Shown here: positions 15,698-24,593 of the stretch, piece by piece
How positions within the stretch are numbered: the stretch's first letter is position 1
Layout: every line of letters begins with the position of its first letter
NCBI RefSeq assembly: GCF_005576615.1
Contig: NZ_CP040330.1
Span: forward strand, 3,348,001-3,412,000
Direction: 5' to 3'
Origin: Natrinema versiforme
GTDB taxonomy: Archaea; Halobacteriota; Halobacteria; Halobacteriales; Natrialbaceae
DNA length: 64,000 nt
Notes under the pieces: generated by a model
Told to the model about the DNA's origin: nothing
Seen by the model: only the letters and a program-made list of their open reading frames with translations
Database searches by the model: none
Position numbers and translations under genes: made by a program

Positions 15698-16729
15698 CTA
15701 GAGGGTGTCCAGATCGACGTCGAGATCGTGTGCCTCGAGGACGTCCTCGAGCGCGGATTCCGCTTTGTCGTCGGGGTCGTCATCTGGCTCGATCGGTTCG
15801 CGGCCGTCGAAGGTCTCGTGGACGAGAGCGATGCTGTCGGCGAGGACATCGAGCCCGTAACCGCCCTCGAGGACGAACGCCAGCGCGGCGTCGGTGTCGT
15901 CGGCGAGGGTTCGAACGCGGTCGCTCATCAGGGCGTAGGCCTCCGTGGAGAGCCGGATACGGGAGATCGGATCATGGCGGTGGGCGTCGAACCCCGCGCT
16001 GATGAGGAGGAGGTCGGGATCGAACTCGGTGAGCGCGGCGGCGATCGGCCCCTCGAGGGCGGCCAGGTACTCGCTGTCGTCGGTTCCGGCCGGCATGGGA
16101 ACGTTCATCGTCGTCCCCTCGCCGTCGCCCTCGCCGGTTTCGTCGACATCGCCGGTACCGGGATAGAGCCCCTGTTCGTGCAGCGAGACGAAGAAGACAT
16201 CCTCCCGGTCGTAGAAGATATCCTGCGTGCCGTTGCCGTGGTGGACGTCCCAGTCGATGATCGCGACCCGATCGACGTCGTACGCGTCCGAGTCGAGGGC
16301 GTGCTGGGCGGCGACGGCGACGTTGTTGACGAAGCAAAACCCCATCGCGTTGTCGTAGACGGCGTGGTGACCCGGCGGGCGACCGATCGAGAAGGGCGTG
16401 TTACGGCCCGTCGCACCCTCGAGGGCCCGTTCGGCGGCCCAGCAGGCGAGGCCAGCGCTCCGGCAAGTTGCATCCCACGTTTCCTCGACGGCCGTGGTGT
16501 CGGGGTCCCAACTCCCGCCGCCGTCGGCACAGAACTCTCGGACGGACTCGAGGTACTCGCGCTCGTGGACGGCCGCCATCGTCTCGAGTTCGCAGGGGTC
16601 GGCTTCGACGTACTCGACGCCGTGTTTCTTCTTCAGCCCCTCTCGGATCGCTCGTAGCCGGTCCGGCGACTCTGGGTGGCGCGAACCGGGATCGTGTGCG
16701 AGACAGACCTCGCTGTAGCCGAACTGCAT
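15698..16729 (-). CDS. Histone deacetylase family protein
   Basis: 343 residues with the full HDAC/AcuC fold signature: GRPPGHHA at about 118-125, the zinc-binding DWDVHHGNGTQD at about 160-171, SAGFDAH at about 247 and LEGGYG near the C-terminus. Catalytic His and Asp residues are all present. It probably removes acyl groups from lysines or polyamines. It starts 4 bp after the stop of the histone gene, so the two are co-transcribed. Confidence 0.92.
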   Translation of the reverse strand: MQFGYSEVCLAHDPGSRHPESPDRLRAIREGLKKKHGVEYVEADPCELETMAAVHEREYLESVREFCADGGGSWDPDTTAVEETWDATCRSAGLACWAAERALEGATGRNTPFSIGRPPGHHAVYDNAMGFCFVNNVAVAAQHALDSDAYDVDRVAIIDWDVHHGNGTQDIFYDREDVFFVSLHEQGLYPGTGDVDETGEGDGEGTTMNVPMPAGTDDSEYLAALEGPIAAALTEFDPDLLLISAGFDAHRHDPISRIRLSTEAYALMSDRVRTLADDTDAALAFVLEGGYGLDVLADSIALVHETFDGREPIEPDDDPDDKAESALEDVLEAHDLDVDLDTL

Positions 16730-16733
16730 CTAC

Positions 16734-17165
16734 TCACTCGAACAACGAGAAGTACGTCTCGATGTCGTCGTCGGTGATCGTCCGCCGGTCGGCGTGGTGC
16801 GCGAGGATCGCGGCCGCCCGGGCGACGTTGTCCGCGTAGTCCTCGAGGATGTCGGCGAGGGCGACGCGGGCGTCCATCGAAACGCGATAGCGATCGTCGA
16901 TTTCGAGTCTGGCGATGCGGTCGACCGGGGCGACCGGCAACTCGAGATCGTCCTTGTCGACGACGCGTTCGACGCCGAAATCCTGGGCCATCAGCGTCTT
17001 GCGGCCGTCCGCCGTCGCCTCCTCGGCGGCGTCGATCGCGAGTTCGCTCCCGTGTTCCTGAATCCGCGTTGCGAGTTGCTTCGACGCGTCGGCACTCACC
17101 CGAAGATCGCCCGCGTTCCGCCGGATGATCGTATCCACCGGGGCGAACGGGAGTTCGACGTTCAT
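16734..17165 (-). CDS. Doublet archaeal histone
   Basis: 143 residues containing two histone folds in tandem. The first begins LPFAPVDTIIRRNAG and the second LPVAPVDRIARLEI, each followed by the long central helix. This end-to-end doublet is typical of haloarchaea, where a single gene supplies a pseudo-dimer. It is upstream of, and transcribed with, the deacetylase-fold gene. Confidence 0.93.
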   Translation of the reverse strand: MNVELPFAPVDTIIRRNAGDLRVSADASKQLATRIQEHGSELAIDAAEEATADGRKTLMAQDFGVERVVDKDDLELPVAPVDRIARLEIDDRYRVSMDARVALADILEDYADNVARAAAILAHHADRRTITDDDIETYFSLFE

Positions 17166-17231
17166 ATCATGATAGGCGAAGCTAACTCCCTTAACGCTTT
17201 TCCTAGACGGACGATGAGGTTGCTCGCGGCG

Positions 17232-18725
17232 TCAGAACACGTCGTTTGCCTCGAGGCGGCCGTCGCGGACGACCCCTCGGGCGGTTACCTCCTCGCCGAG
17301 CCCGACGTCGGTGTCGGTCGCGACGCTCATCGTCGTCTCGCCGTCGTCGAGAACGATCGGGTTCCCCGCTTGGACGACGACCCCGGTGAACTCGAGTTCC
17401 TCGCCGTCGGACGGGTCGTCGGAGTCCGCGTCAGCGTCCGCGCTGGCCGTCTCTGCACTGTCTGCCCCAGCGTCAGCCCCGCCGGACGACTCGGTGTCGG
17501 CAGAGTCGACCGTCGCCGATTCCGCGTCGGTCCCGTCTCCGTCACCGGCGAATGCCGACAGGCCGGCGTTCTGGTCGCTCGAGTCCTCGGCGTCGCCCTC
17601 GGAGCCGCCGGAGCCGGTCGAGTCGGATTCCAAAACGGTGATCGTCGACTGCCAGCCCGCGGAGGCCTCGAGGTCGTCCTGCCAGCCGTCCTGAATCTCG
17701 ACGTCGCCGAGCGCGACTTCGTCGCCCGGTCCCACGTCGATGTCTGCCTTGTCGCCCCAGAGCGCGACGCGGATGTCTCCGGTGGCGTCCTGGACGCGGA
17801 TGTTCCGGACCTGTCCCTCCGAGCCGTCGTCGCGGTCAAAGGTTCGCTTCGGATCCGCCGAGCGGACGACGCCCGCGATGTCGACCATCTGGTCGATCTC
17901 GAGGTTCTCGATCGGCGTGTTTTCGGGGACGTACTCGACCTCCTCGTCGACTTCCTCGACGGCGCCGCGGTTGCCGACGTGGAGTTCGAGGCTCCCGTCG
18001 CGTTCCTTGACGTAGCCGTCGATCACCTCGACGGTCGTGCCGGCCTCGAGTTCCGTGGCGAGGTCGGCCTGCTCGTCCCACAGCGTCACGCGGATGCGTC
18101 CGGTCGAATCCCCGAGGACGAGGTTCGAGACCTTCCCCTCGGAGCCGTCGTCGCGGTCGAACGTGCGGACGCTGTCGGTGTCCAGAAGCAGGCCGACGAG
18201 GTTGACGTTCGAGAGCCCGAGCGAGAGGTCGTCGACGGCGTACGTATCGGAGATTTGTACGTCGATCTCGGTGTCCGGATCGGGTTCGACGTTGTCGACG
18301 CTGACCTCGACGCCGCTAAAGCCCTCCTTGGGTCGGCCCCCGATCCGCAGGACTTGCCCCTCCTCGAGTTCCTCGATCGCGGCTTCGGCGTGTTCGTCCC
18401 AGAAGGCGGCTCGCACGGAGCCGGTCTCGTCCGCGACTTCGACGTTGACGACCTGTCCGTCCTCGTCCTCGCCGTCGCGCTCGAAGGTCCGTTTCTCGCC
18501 GATCGAGAGCACCTTGGCGACGAACTTCGCCTCTTCCATTCCGGGTTCGATATCGGCGATGCCGCCGACCTCGCTCTCGCCGACTTCGTGAGCGACGAGC
18601 ATCGCCGCCGTCTCCTCGTCCGCGAGTCCCCCCATCTGCTCGACTTTCGCCTCGACGGCCTCGCGAAACTCCTCGAGAGAAACGTCGGCCTCGAGGTCCT
18701 CATATACGCCCTCGATGTCGCTCAT
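17232..18725 (-). CDS. rpa: Replication protein A (single-stranded DNA binding, OB folds)
   Basis: About 497 residues. Three OB-fold repeats carry the recurring pattern KRTFDRDDGSEGxVxN followed by AALWDEQAD-like strands. An acidic, low-complexity Asp/Ser/Ala linker (about 365-440) precedes a fourth small OB-like C-terminal domain (EEVTARGVVRDGR). It binds single-stranded DNA in replication and repair. No zinc finger is evident, unlike the Rpa1/Rpa3 types, so it fits the stand-alone haloarchaeal RPA. The start at 18725 (MSDIEGVYEDL) matches the family better than the frame start 30 bases upstream. Confidence 0.88.
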   Translation of the reverse strand: MSDIEGVYEDLEADVSLEEFREAVEAKVEQMGGLADEETAAMLVAHEVGESEVGGIADIEPGMEEAKFVAKVLSIGEKRTFERDGEDEDGQVVNVEVADETGSVRAAFWDEHAEAAIEELEEGQVLRIGGRPKEGFSGVEVSVDNVEPDPDTEIDVQISDTYAVDDLSLGLSNVNLVGLLLDTDSVRTFDRDDGSEGKVSNLVLGDSTGRIRVTLWDEQADLATELEAGTTVEVIDGYVKERDGSLELHVGNRGAVEEVDEEVEYVPENTPIENLEIDQMVDIAGVVRSADPKRTFDRDDGSEGQVRNIRVQDATGDIRVALWGDKADIDVGPGDEVALGDVEIQDGWQDDLEASAGWQSTITVLESDSTGSGGSEGDAEDSSDQNAGLSAFAGDGDGTDAESATVDSADTESSGGADAGADSAETASADADADSDDPSDGEELEFTGVVVQAGNPIVLDDGETTMSVATDTDVGLGEEVTARGVVRDGRLEANDVF

Positions 18726-19116
18726 TCTATGCTCGTGCATGGGTAGCCCGCGCATAAGCGTTATCCATTCGGTGTCGCAGTACGGTACCGCGTTCGACGG
18801 AGGCGGCGGCCGTGTCGGTCGAATCGACTGGTCCCGACCGCACGGAAACTGCTCGTCGCGGCTGTGATTCGGTGAGACTCGAGCGGGGGAGCATACACCA
18901 CGCTGGCCGCCTCACAGTATATAAACGTCAGTACGGGCCGCGGGTCGTCACGACAGCAATTACGACGCACGCGACCGGCCGGCGGCGGTCGTGCGAGATT
19001 CCGAGACGGCGATGCGAACTCGAGCGGGCGAAACTGTCGACCGACTGCAGCGAAACCCCGTGCCGGCGGAAGCCTTTCGAAAGGGCTTTAATGTTCACCG
19101 GGGTATGAAGAGATGA
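18726..19116. other. Gene-free interval with promoters
   Basis: About 390 bp without a credible gene. TATATAAACG near 18917 is a good TATA element, and CTTTAATG at about 19086 lies roughly 30 bp before tRNA-Arg and is probably its promoter. A small RNA driven by the first element cannot be excluded. Confidence 0.4.
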
Positions 19117-19189
19117 GTCCTGATAGGGTAGTGGACTATCCTCTTGGCTTGCGGAGCCAGGGACCGGAGTTCAAATCTCCGTCAGGACG
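19117..19189 (+). tRNA. tRNA-Arg (GCG)
   Basis: Acceptor arms GTCCTGA and TCAGGAC pair fully; the anticodon loop is TTGCGGA between TTGGC/GCCAG; the T-loop is TTCAAAT. It has no intron. The 3' 21 bases reappear downstream (see the repeat at 19248-19439). Confidence 0.92.
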
Positions 19190-19247
19190 TTTCTCTTCAG
19201 CACAACACTGCGAGCGTAGCGAGCAGTTCGTACTGAAGGAACCTCTA

Positions 19248-19439
19248 ATACGGAGATTTGAGCAGACGAGTCGCAGTCCGGGAGCGAACGCAGTGAGCGA
19301 CCCGGAACGTCTCGGCGTGTTCAAATCTCCGTCAGGACGCTCACTTATCGCGGGCGCTTCGCATTGCTCAGCGCCCGCTCTCGGGTTCGGTCCTGACTGC
19401 CCAACGCTCACTTCGTTCGCGTTGGACTCCGTCAGGACG
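19248..19439 (+). repeat. tRNA-Arg 3'-end copies with hairpin spacer
   Basis: The last 21 bases of the tRNA (19169-19189) recur exactly at 19319-19339, and the last 12 or so recur at 19428-19439. The first copy is preceded by an inverted fragment of the T-arm (CGGAGATTTGA, near 19251) and a spacer with GAGCGACCCGGAACGTCTCG. The same spacer precedes the tRNA-Ile copies at 55 kb. No coding sequence is seen here. Confidence 0.75.
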
Positions 19440-19511
19440 CATCTACCGACACCAAACCGTGAGCGAAGCGAGCGGCTGATGTCATGAAACTTGTCCGCGG
19501 AAATTGGCGAA

Positions 19512-19907
19512 TCAACTCGAGCGAACCGTCCGATAGCCGTCGACGGCTTCAGTCAGGACGTAGCCGACGATCGTCACGCCGATAACGGCCCGTCCGATCG
19601 TCCTGAGTTCGATCGTTGCGATGGTCTGCTCACCGGTAACGGCGAGTGCGGCACCTGCGACGAGGAGGATGATGAGAACCGCGAGATATCGCCATCGTGC
19701 GGACGGTGGCACGTCGCTGCCCTCGTTTCGGAGCGCGAGGTACAGATGGCCGCCGCCGAGTGCGATCCCGTAGAACACGAGCAACATTGCGATCTCCACC
19801 ATGTCTGAGTTGAACTCGAGGACATACGTCACAAAACCAGCTACGAGTAACCCCACGAACGCCAGCAGTATGGCCCCGAGATAGACGACGACTTCGCGGC
19901 TGTTCAT
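19512..19907 (-). CDS. Four-helix membrane protein of unknown function
   Basis: 131 residues starting MNSREVVVYLGAIL, with about four membrane helices and short loops. The start is placed here because the frame upstream is rich in Arg and Pro and overlaps the repeat-rich interval. The last residues are VDGYRTVRSS. No family recognised; it has no obvious partner gene. Confidence 0.75.
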   Translation of the reverse strand: MNSREVVVYLGAILLAFVGLLVAGFVTYVLEFNSDMVEIAMLLVFYGIALGGGHLYLALRNEGSDVPPSARWRYLAVLIILLVAGAALAVTGEQTIATIELRTIGRAVIGVTIVGYVLTEAVDGYRTVRSS

Positions 19908-20158
19908 ATCAGAACTGAGCGTGACAGCGAATAAATAACTTCTGTCAGAGGTTTCTGCGAGGATAGCGACCGCTCGAGTACGAAACTGGGTGAGAGGAGT
20001 AAGCCCCCTTCTGTTCGTCCCGGCATTCGGCTGAGCGTCCGCGCCGCCCGCGGCGGTGCCGCGGCGCGTTCGGGCTACCACGGCGCGGACTTGCACCGGT
20101 GAGGATTCGCCGTTCCATCGCTCCTCGGCCGTCCGTGTGCGGTCGATCACGACGAACG

Positions 20159-20194
20159 TGACCCGTGGATTCGAACCGCGGTTTGATAACCGCA
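20159..20194 (-). pseudogene. tRNA 3'-end-like remnant
   Basis: On the minus strand a GCGGTT..AACCGC stem is followed by GGTTCGAATCC and a short acceptor-like end. This resembles the variable arm plus T-arm of a Ser or Leu tRNA, but no 5' half is present upstream. It could be a decayed tRNA or an attachment-site remnant; a chance hairpin cannot be excluded. Confidence 0.35.
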
Positions 20195-20383
20195 CACTGC
20201 TCGCGGCGAATGCCGCTCGCTCGGTCGGCGGTTCGCACCGCCTCACGGTTCGCGGTCCATCGGACCGCGCATCCCTCTGCGGGTTCGCTCCCCTTCCTCT
20301 CGGTCGGGTTCGCACGCATCATCGGTCGGGCCGAGACGTGTCGTTTCTGTTCCAGAGCCAGCGGTCTCCCGCTCCGGACTTGC

Positions 20384-20525
20384 GTCCGGTCACCTGCCCG
20401 AACAGGTGGGGGGACTTTCCTCGCGAGCGTGGCGCATCTCGAAGAGATGGGCCACGTTAGGTGCGTTGGGCACCTCGGAGAGGTGGCCAACGTTGTGCGC
20501 GTCGGTCACCAGCATGGGTGCCGAC
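20384..20525. repeat. Chain of hairpins, three on a 36-nt period
   Basis: Three hairpins begin at 20429, 20465 and 20501. Outer stems are GTGGC/GCCAC, GTTGG/CCAAC and GTCGG/CCGAC; inner stems are CATCTC/GAGATG, CACCTC/GAGGTG and CACC/GGTG. The bases differ but pairing is kept. A fourth, looser hairpin (GTCC...CACCTG...CAGGTG...GGAC) lies at 20384-20415. Confidence 0.65.
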
Positions 20526-20688
20526 GGCATGGTGATCGCGCCGTCGCCGGCACGACCATCGCGGCAACCGGGCTCTCTCTCCCACTCAGTATAGGCACGT
20601 GGGGCGAATAAGTCCCCCGGTCGGGACACAAAAAGCGCCGCGCAGCGAATGGAAGCGTTTTAGGACGACTATCCCCTTGTCCATCTGT

Positions 20689-21288
20689 ATGTCCCAGCGA
20701 CAGGGCGCAGACCTCTCCTACGAAGACGGTGCTCGCGCGGTCGAACTCGCGCGTGAATCCGTCGAATCCTATGTACAACACGGGCAGCGAGAACAACCGG
20801 GCAGCATGCGCGAAGCCTTCTACGAGCGGACGGGCGCGTTCGTCCGTCTCGAGTCGACTCGCGGCCGGGGGAGCCTGCGAGGCTGTGCGGGTGGCTACCG
20901 TTCGGACGACCAGCTCGGTCACGTCATCGTCGACGCGGCGATCGAGGCAGCCAGCGAGGACTCCTGTGGCTCCGAAGTGAGCCCCTCGGAGCTGCCGAAC
21001 CTGACGGTCTCGGTCTGTACCGTCAAGAACGTCATCCTGACCGATGATCCGCTCGCCGACCTCGAGCTCGGCACCCACGGCGTCGCCATCGACGGCGGCG
21101 AGGGCGGCTGGCTCTACCCGACGGTGCCGGTTCAAAACGACTGGAGCGCTCGCGAGTACCTCGATCGGACGTGCCGCAAAGCGAAGCTCGCGCCGGGCGC
21201 GTGGGAAGACGACGATGTCATCGTCACGCTGTTCGAGGGGCAGGTCTTCCGCGAGCGCGAGGCCGACGGCAGTATCGAAGAAGTCTAA
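20689..21288 (+). CDS. AMMECR1 family protein
   Basis: 199 residues of the AMMECR1 domain family. The conserved core LRGCAGGYR is at about residue 63, and VSVCTVKN and YPTVPVQN follow. The biochemical role is not firmly established for archaea; homologues are often near radical-SAM or dioxygenase genes, which is not the case here. The start at 20689 (MSQRQGAD) is chosen because the 30 codons upstream are basic and unlike the family. Confidence 0.9.
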   Translation: MSQRQGADLSYEDGARAVELARESVESYVQHGQREQPGSMREAFYERTGAFVRLESTRGRGSLRGCAGGYRSDDQLGHVIVDAAIEAASEDSCGSEVSPSELPNLTVSVCTVKNVILTDDPLADLELGTHGVAIDGGEGGWLYPTVPVQNDWSAREYLDRTCRKAKLAPGAWEDDDVIVTLFEGQVFREREADGSIEEV

Positions 21289-21483
21289 GACGCGATTCGC
21301 GACTGCGACCGTATTGCGACTCGATCTCAGCCATATCCGAAGAGCCGCGCGACTCGACTTCCCGGTACAGTACAGGTGGGAGCGGCCGGAAGAACAGGGA
21401 GTCGCCAGCCGGACCAGATCGGTTACTAATTCCCCGGGTACGATACCGATTGTTTCCCGACGGGAGACGACGGGCAGAGGCGA

Positions 21484-21726
21484 CTACCGGTGATCGGTCG
21501 TCTCCTCGAGTTTTACCTCGAGCAGGTCGTTCAGCGCTGCGAACACGTAGTGGACGGTAAACCAGAGGACCAGCAAGGCGACGAGGAGGACCAGCGGCAG
21601 GGAAAGAAACGAAGACTACGGCAACAGGACTATCGTGCAGAACCCGCCGATCGCGAAGACGATGACGAGGCGGACGGCGAGTTGAGTCGCGATCCGCGAG
21701 TAGGGAGCCTCAGGAGCGGGGTCCAT
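21484..21726 (-). pseudogene. Small two-helix membrane protein gene with in-frame TAG
   Basis: An 80-codon frame starts MDPAPEAPYSRIA, forms a first helix ending CTIVLLP, meets a TAG at 21616-21618 (codon 37), and continues in the same frame as a second helix (LPLVLLVALLVLWFTVHYVF) and a charged tail ending TTDHR. Both halves look coding and hydrophobic. A single TAC-to-TAG change would explain it. Either the gene is broken, the stop is read through, or the base is a sequencing error. Confidence 0.6.
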
Positions 21727-21818
21727 CAGCGAGTCATTGAACACGTTACAGTAAAAGGTCAACAGTTCGATGTGATTCCGTGACTGTCCCCACTCGGGTC
21801 GGCAATAGCTTCGAGTTC

Positions 21819-22979
21819 TTATGAGGGATCCCGGCCGAAATCGACCGCCTCGGCGTCCTCGAGACACCGCTCGCTCGCGTCGTCCAGATCGAACTCCCGG
21901 ACGACCTCGCCGTCGCGAACCAGCGGCTCGAGCAGGGAGTCGCCCTCGTCGGGCTCGTCGCCGTCGGCGAGCGCGACGTGGTGGCCGCCCTCGGGCGTGC
22001 GATAGACGTCTTTGACTCCGGATAGCTTGCCCCGCTTGGAGATCGGTTCGCCCTCGATTTCGACGATGTCGAGGCTGAAGTCCACCGAGTCGGCACCGGT
22101 GATGTGGCTGCCGACGCCGAAACCGTCGGCGACGTCGCGCAGGGGTCGGATCGAATCGGGACTGAGGCCGCCGCTGCAGAAGATGTCGACGTCCTCGCGG
22201 CCGCGGGCGTCGAGTTCCCAGCGGACCTCGCGGATGATGTGCCGGAAGTCGCCGCGACGGGAACTCGTGGTGTCGATGCGGACGCCGTCGAGATCCTCGC
22301 CCAGCGTCTCGGCGGCGAGCAGGCTCTCGCTTTTCTCGTCCCAGAAGGTGTCGACCAGCGCGATCCGGGGCACGTCCTCGCCGACGGCCTCGTCGAACGC
22401 CGTCCAAGCCTCGGCTTGGTTCCCCTCGCCGAAACAGAACATGAGCGCGTGGGGCATCGTCCCGCCCGCCTCGCGGTCCAGAATCTCGCCCGCCGCGACG
22501 TGAGAGAAGCCGTCGAGTCCGGCGAGCAACGCGGCTCGCTCGACGGTCGACGCGATCGAGGGGTGGACGTGGCGCGCGCCGAACGACAGGACCAGCGAGT
22601 CGGGCGCGGCCAGTCGGGCCTCGAGTGCGGCCGTCGCGAAGCCGCTTGGCTGGGAGAGAAATCCGAGCAGCGAGGTCTCGAGTTCGGCGAACTCGAGGTA
22701 CGGGCCTTCGATCCGGAGAACGGGGCCGCCGTCGAACAGTTGTCCGTCCGGGAGCGCGTCGACGTCGACGTTGCGCCCTTCGAACAGCGTCGCGACGTCT
22801 TTCACGCCGGTGAACACGTCGAAGCTGCCGGTGGGGAACTGGTCGGCGGTCACTTCGGCGACGACGTGGGGATTCTTGTCCGCGTGCTCGAGCGTGGCCC
22901 GCGTGCGCTCGAAGTAGGCGTCCGTGGCTTCCCCCGCGAGAATCGCTTCCGGGGGAACGGTTCCGAACGGATTTGACAT
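21819..22979 (-). CDS. pncB: Nicotinate phosphoribosyltransferase
   Basis: 386 residues. It joins nicotinate to PRPP for NAD salvage. The family's FGARHVHPSI strand, FCFGEGNQAEAW, TTSSRRGDF and FCSGGLSPDSI (phosphate-binding) and GVGSHIT motifs are all present. The length fits archaeal NAPRTases. It stands 3.5 kb from the nicotinamidase-like gene that would supply nicotinate. The symbol is by function; archaeal annotations vary. Confidence 0.9.
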   Translation of the reverse strand: MSNPFGTVPPEAILAGEATDAYFERTRATLEHADKNPHVVAEVTADQFPTGSFDVFTGVKDVATLFEGRNVDVDALPDGQLFDGGPVLRIEGPYLEFAELETSLLGFLSQPSGFATAALEARLAAPDSLVLSFGARHVHPSIASTVERAALLAGLDGFSHVAAGEILDREAGGTMPHALMFCFGEGNQAEAWTAFDEAVGEDVPRIALVDTFWDEKSESLLAAETLGEDLDGVRIDTTSSRRGDFRHIIREVRWELDARGREDVDIFCSGGLSPDSIRPLRDVADGFGVGSHITGADSVDFSLDIVEIEGEPISKRGKLSGVKDVYRTPEGGHHVALADGDEPDEGDSLLEPLVRDGEVVREFDLDDASERCLEDAEAVDFGRDPS

Positions 22980-23009
22980 ATCGCCGGTTTCCCGCGGGAG
23001 GCAAAAAAG

Positions 23010-24539
23010 CTACCCGTCTGCCGACGTGTGCGCCGCCGGCGTCGCCGACATCGCTCCCAGTGGCGCCGGTTCGGGCCGCGGCGAGGCAGGAGTTGGCGGG
23101 TTGGTCGCCGACTCGAGGGACGAGCGTGACTCGATCGCGGGGGTCGCTTCGGATTCGGCTGCGTGAATCCCCTCGAGGTCGTCGACTGACGGGACGCCGA
23201 CGATTTCGACCGTGTCACCGGCGACGGCGACGCGATACGCGCCGGCGAAGGGCTCGCCGTCGGGAATCCGATAGGTGCCGTCCCCGGCGGCGTCGGTCCG
23301 TTCGGCCCCGTTGTTCGCGAGAAGCTGGCGGTACGCGTCGGCGAATTCCGTCGCGTCCGCGGGGCTCTCCCAAGCGAGTCGCCAAACGTGACCGGTTCGA
23401 GCGGGGTCGTCCGCGTGTCGGTAGACGCGGATGCTATCGTCGGCCCAGCCCGCGGTCGCGGGGTGGGAGTAGTTATACTGCGAGCGCTCGGTCGTCCCCT
23501 CCGTGAGTGGCCGATCGATCACCCCGTTGGCCCAGAGCGTCGCGAACAGGGTCGCCTCGCCGATGGTTTCGGTCCGGGGCTCGCCGCCCTCGATCTCGTC
23601 GCCGTCGCTGCCGCCAGTGCCGTCGGTGATCGGCCGCCACTCGTCGCTCGAGCGGTCGGGAACGTCGACATCGATCGGGTCGGTATCGGGATAGCGGTCG
23701 GGGTGGATCAACTGGGCGGTGCTTTGGGGCGGCTCGTCGTGAGCCCGATCGATGGCGTCCCAGCCGCCGCGGTCGTAGAGATCGGCGACGAACGGCGGCC
23801 CTTCGGCGTAGGGCGCGTAAATCGAGAGGAAGAGGCCGACGTTGAACGGCCGCTGGGTGAGGGTTTCACCCGACGCCGCCGCTGGCTGGGGGTCGGACAG
23901 ACACTGCCACTCGGTCCCGCATCGCCGATCGTATCGGTCGGGGACGTAGTTCGCTTCGCCCTCGAGCAGCCCGTTTTCGGCGCGCAGGCCGTCGATCGTC
24001 TCGCTCCGGCGAGCGATGCCGAAGCGCTGGTCTTGCAGCGCGTGGGTCAGTTCGTGGACCAGCGTCCGGCGGTCGATCCGGATGTCGTCGGCGTCGTCCG
24101 CGATGATGACGATCCGATCGTTCGTGTAGTAGCCCTGCACGGAGTCGCCGTAGAGGTCGTCGAACGCTCGATTCACGTCCGTCTCGCCGTCGACGAGGAA
24201 CGCGCCGCGCCAGAGTTCATTCTCGAACGCCGACGCGTTCTCGGTCCCGGCCGTCTGGCGGTCGCGGTACTCGGCTCGATCGATCACCTCGAGGGAGACA
24301 TCGCGTTCGTACTTCAAGCCGCGAACCACCTCGATCCGGGCCATCGAGCGGTACTTGACGGCCTCGAGTTGGTCCTCGGTGAGGCCGTCGCTCGCGTCGA
24401 ACTCGAAGACGTCGTCGTGGGCGTAGTCGCCGACGTATCCGAGTTCGCGGTCGGTATCGAACCCGCTCGAGTTGCCGGGGAGCGCACAACCCGAGCAAAC
24501 GACGAGGACGAGTACCGCGAACAGTCTGACTCGACTCAT
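23010..24539 (-). CDS. Hvo_1808-type surface lipoprotein with HExxH motif
   Basis: 509 residues. The N-terminus carries a lipobox (LVVCSGCALPG), so it is probably a lipid-anchored surface protein. A gluzincin-like motif LVHELTHALQDQ lies at about residue 165-176. The overall layout matches the haloarchaeal Hvo_1808 surface-protein family. The downstream half contains YNYSHPATAGWADD and VWRLAWESP, shared with the neighbour gene. Peptidase activity is possible but unproven for the family. Confidence 0.82.
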   Translation of the reverse strand: MSRVRLFAVLVLVVCSGCALPGNSSGFDTDRELGYVGDYAHDDVFEFDASDGLTEDQLEAVKYRSMARIEVVRGLKYERDVSLEVIDRAEYRDRQTAGTENASAFENELWRGAFLVDGETDVNRAFDDLYGDSVQGYYTNDRIVIIADDADDIRIDRRTLVHELTHALQDQRFGIARRSETIDGLRAENGLLEGEANYVPDRYDRRCGTEWQCLSDPQPAAASGETLTQRPFNVGLFLSIYAPYAEGPPFVADLYDRGGWDAIDRAHDEPPQSTAQLIHPDRYPDTDPIDVDVPDRSSDEWRPITDGTGGSDGDEIEGGEPRTETIGEATLFATLWANGVIDRPLTEGTTERSQYNYSHPATAGWADDSIRVYRHADDPARTGHVWRLAWESPADATEFADAYRQLLANNGAERTDAAGDGTYRIPDGEPFAGAYRVAVAGDTVEIVGVPSVDDLEGIHAAESEATPAIESRSSLESATNPPTPASPRPEPAPLGAMSATPAAHTSADG

Positions 24540-24593
24540 TGGGTAACTCTTCGGCGGGACGGTAACATGAGCGTCGGGTGGTCGTGCGGGCGA

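Larger units (their letters stand above)
19908..20688. other. Gene-free interval with tRNA-like remnant and hairpins
   Basis: About 780 bp with no convincing gene; the frames crossing it are arginine- or histidine-rich and fit no haloarchaeal protein. It contains the tRNA-like 3' fragment at 20159-20194 and a chain of hairpins at 20384-20525. A promoter for the AMMECR1 gene (GTTTTAGG near 20657) lies at its right end. Confidence 0.5.

Noticed and set aside
16794-18746. 650-codon frame on the plus strand over the histone and RPA genes
   Set aside because: It is antisense to two well-recognised genes, is Arg/Val/Asp-rich without domains, and follows the codon-phase pattern of high-GC shadow frames.
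19551-19560. AGTCAGGACG, another match to the tRNA-Arg 3' end
   Set aside because: Only ten bases and inside the C-terminal codons of the membrane protein gene at 19512-19907; likely chance.
20390-20629. Frame with an apparent 12-residue protein repeat
   Set aside because: The repeat follows from the 36-nt hairpin period; it is His/Arg-rich and the stems co-vary, which favours structure over coding.
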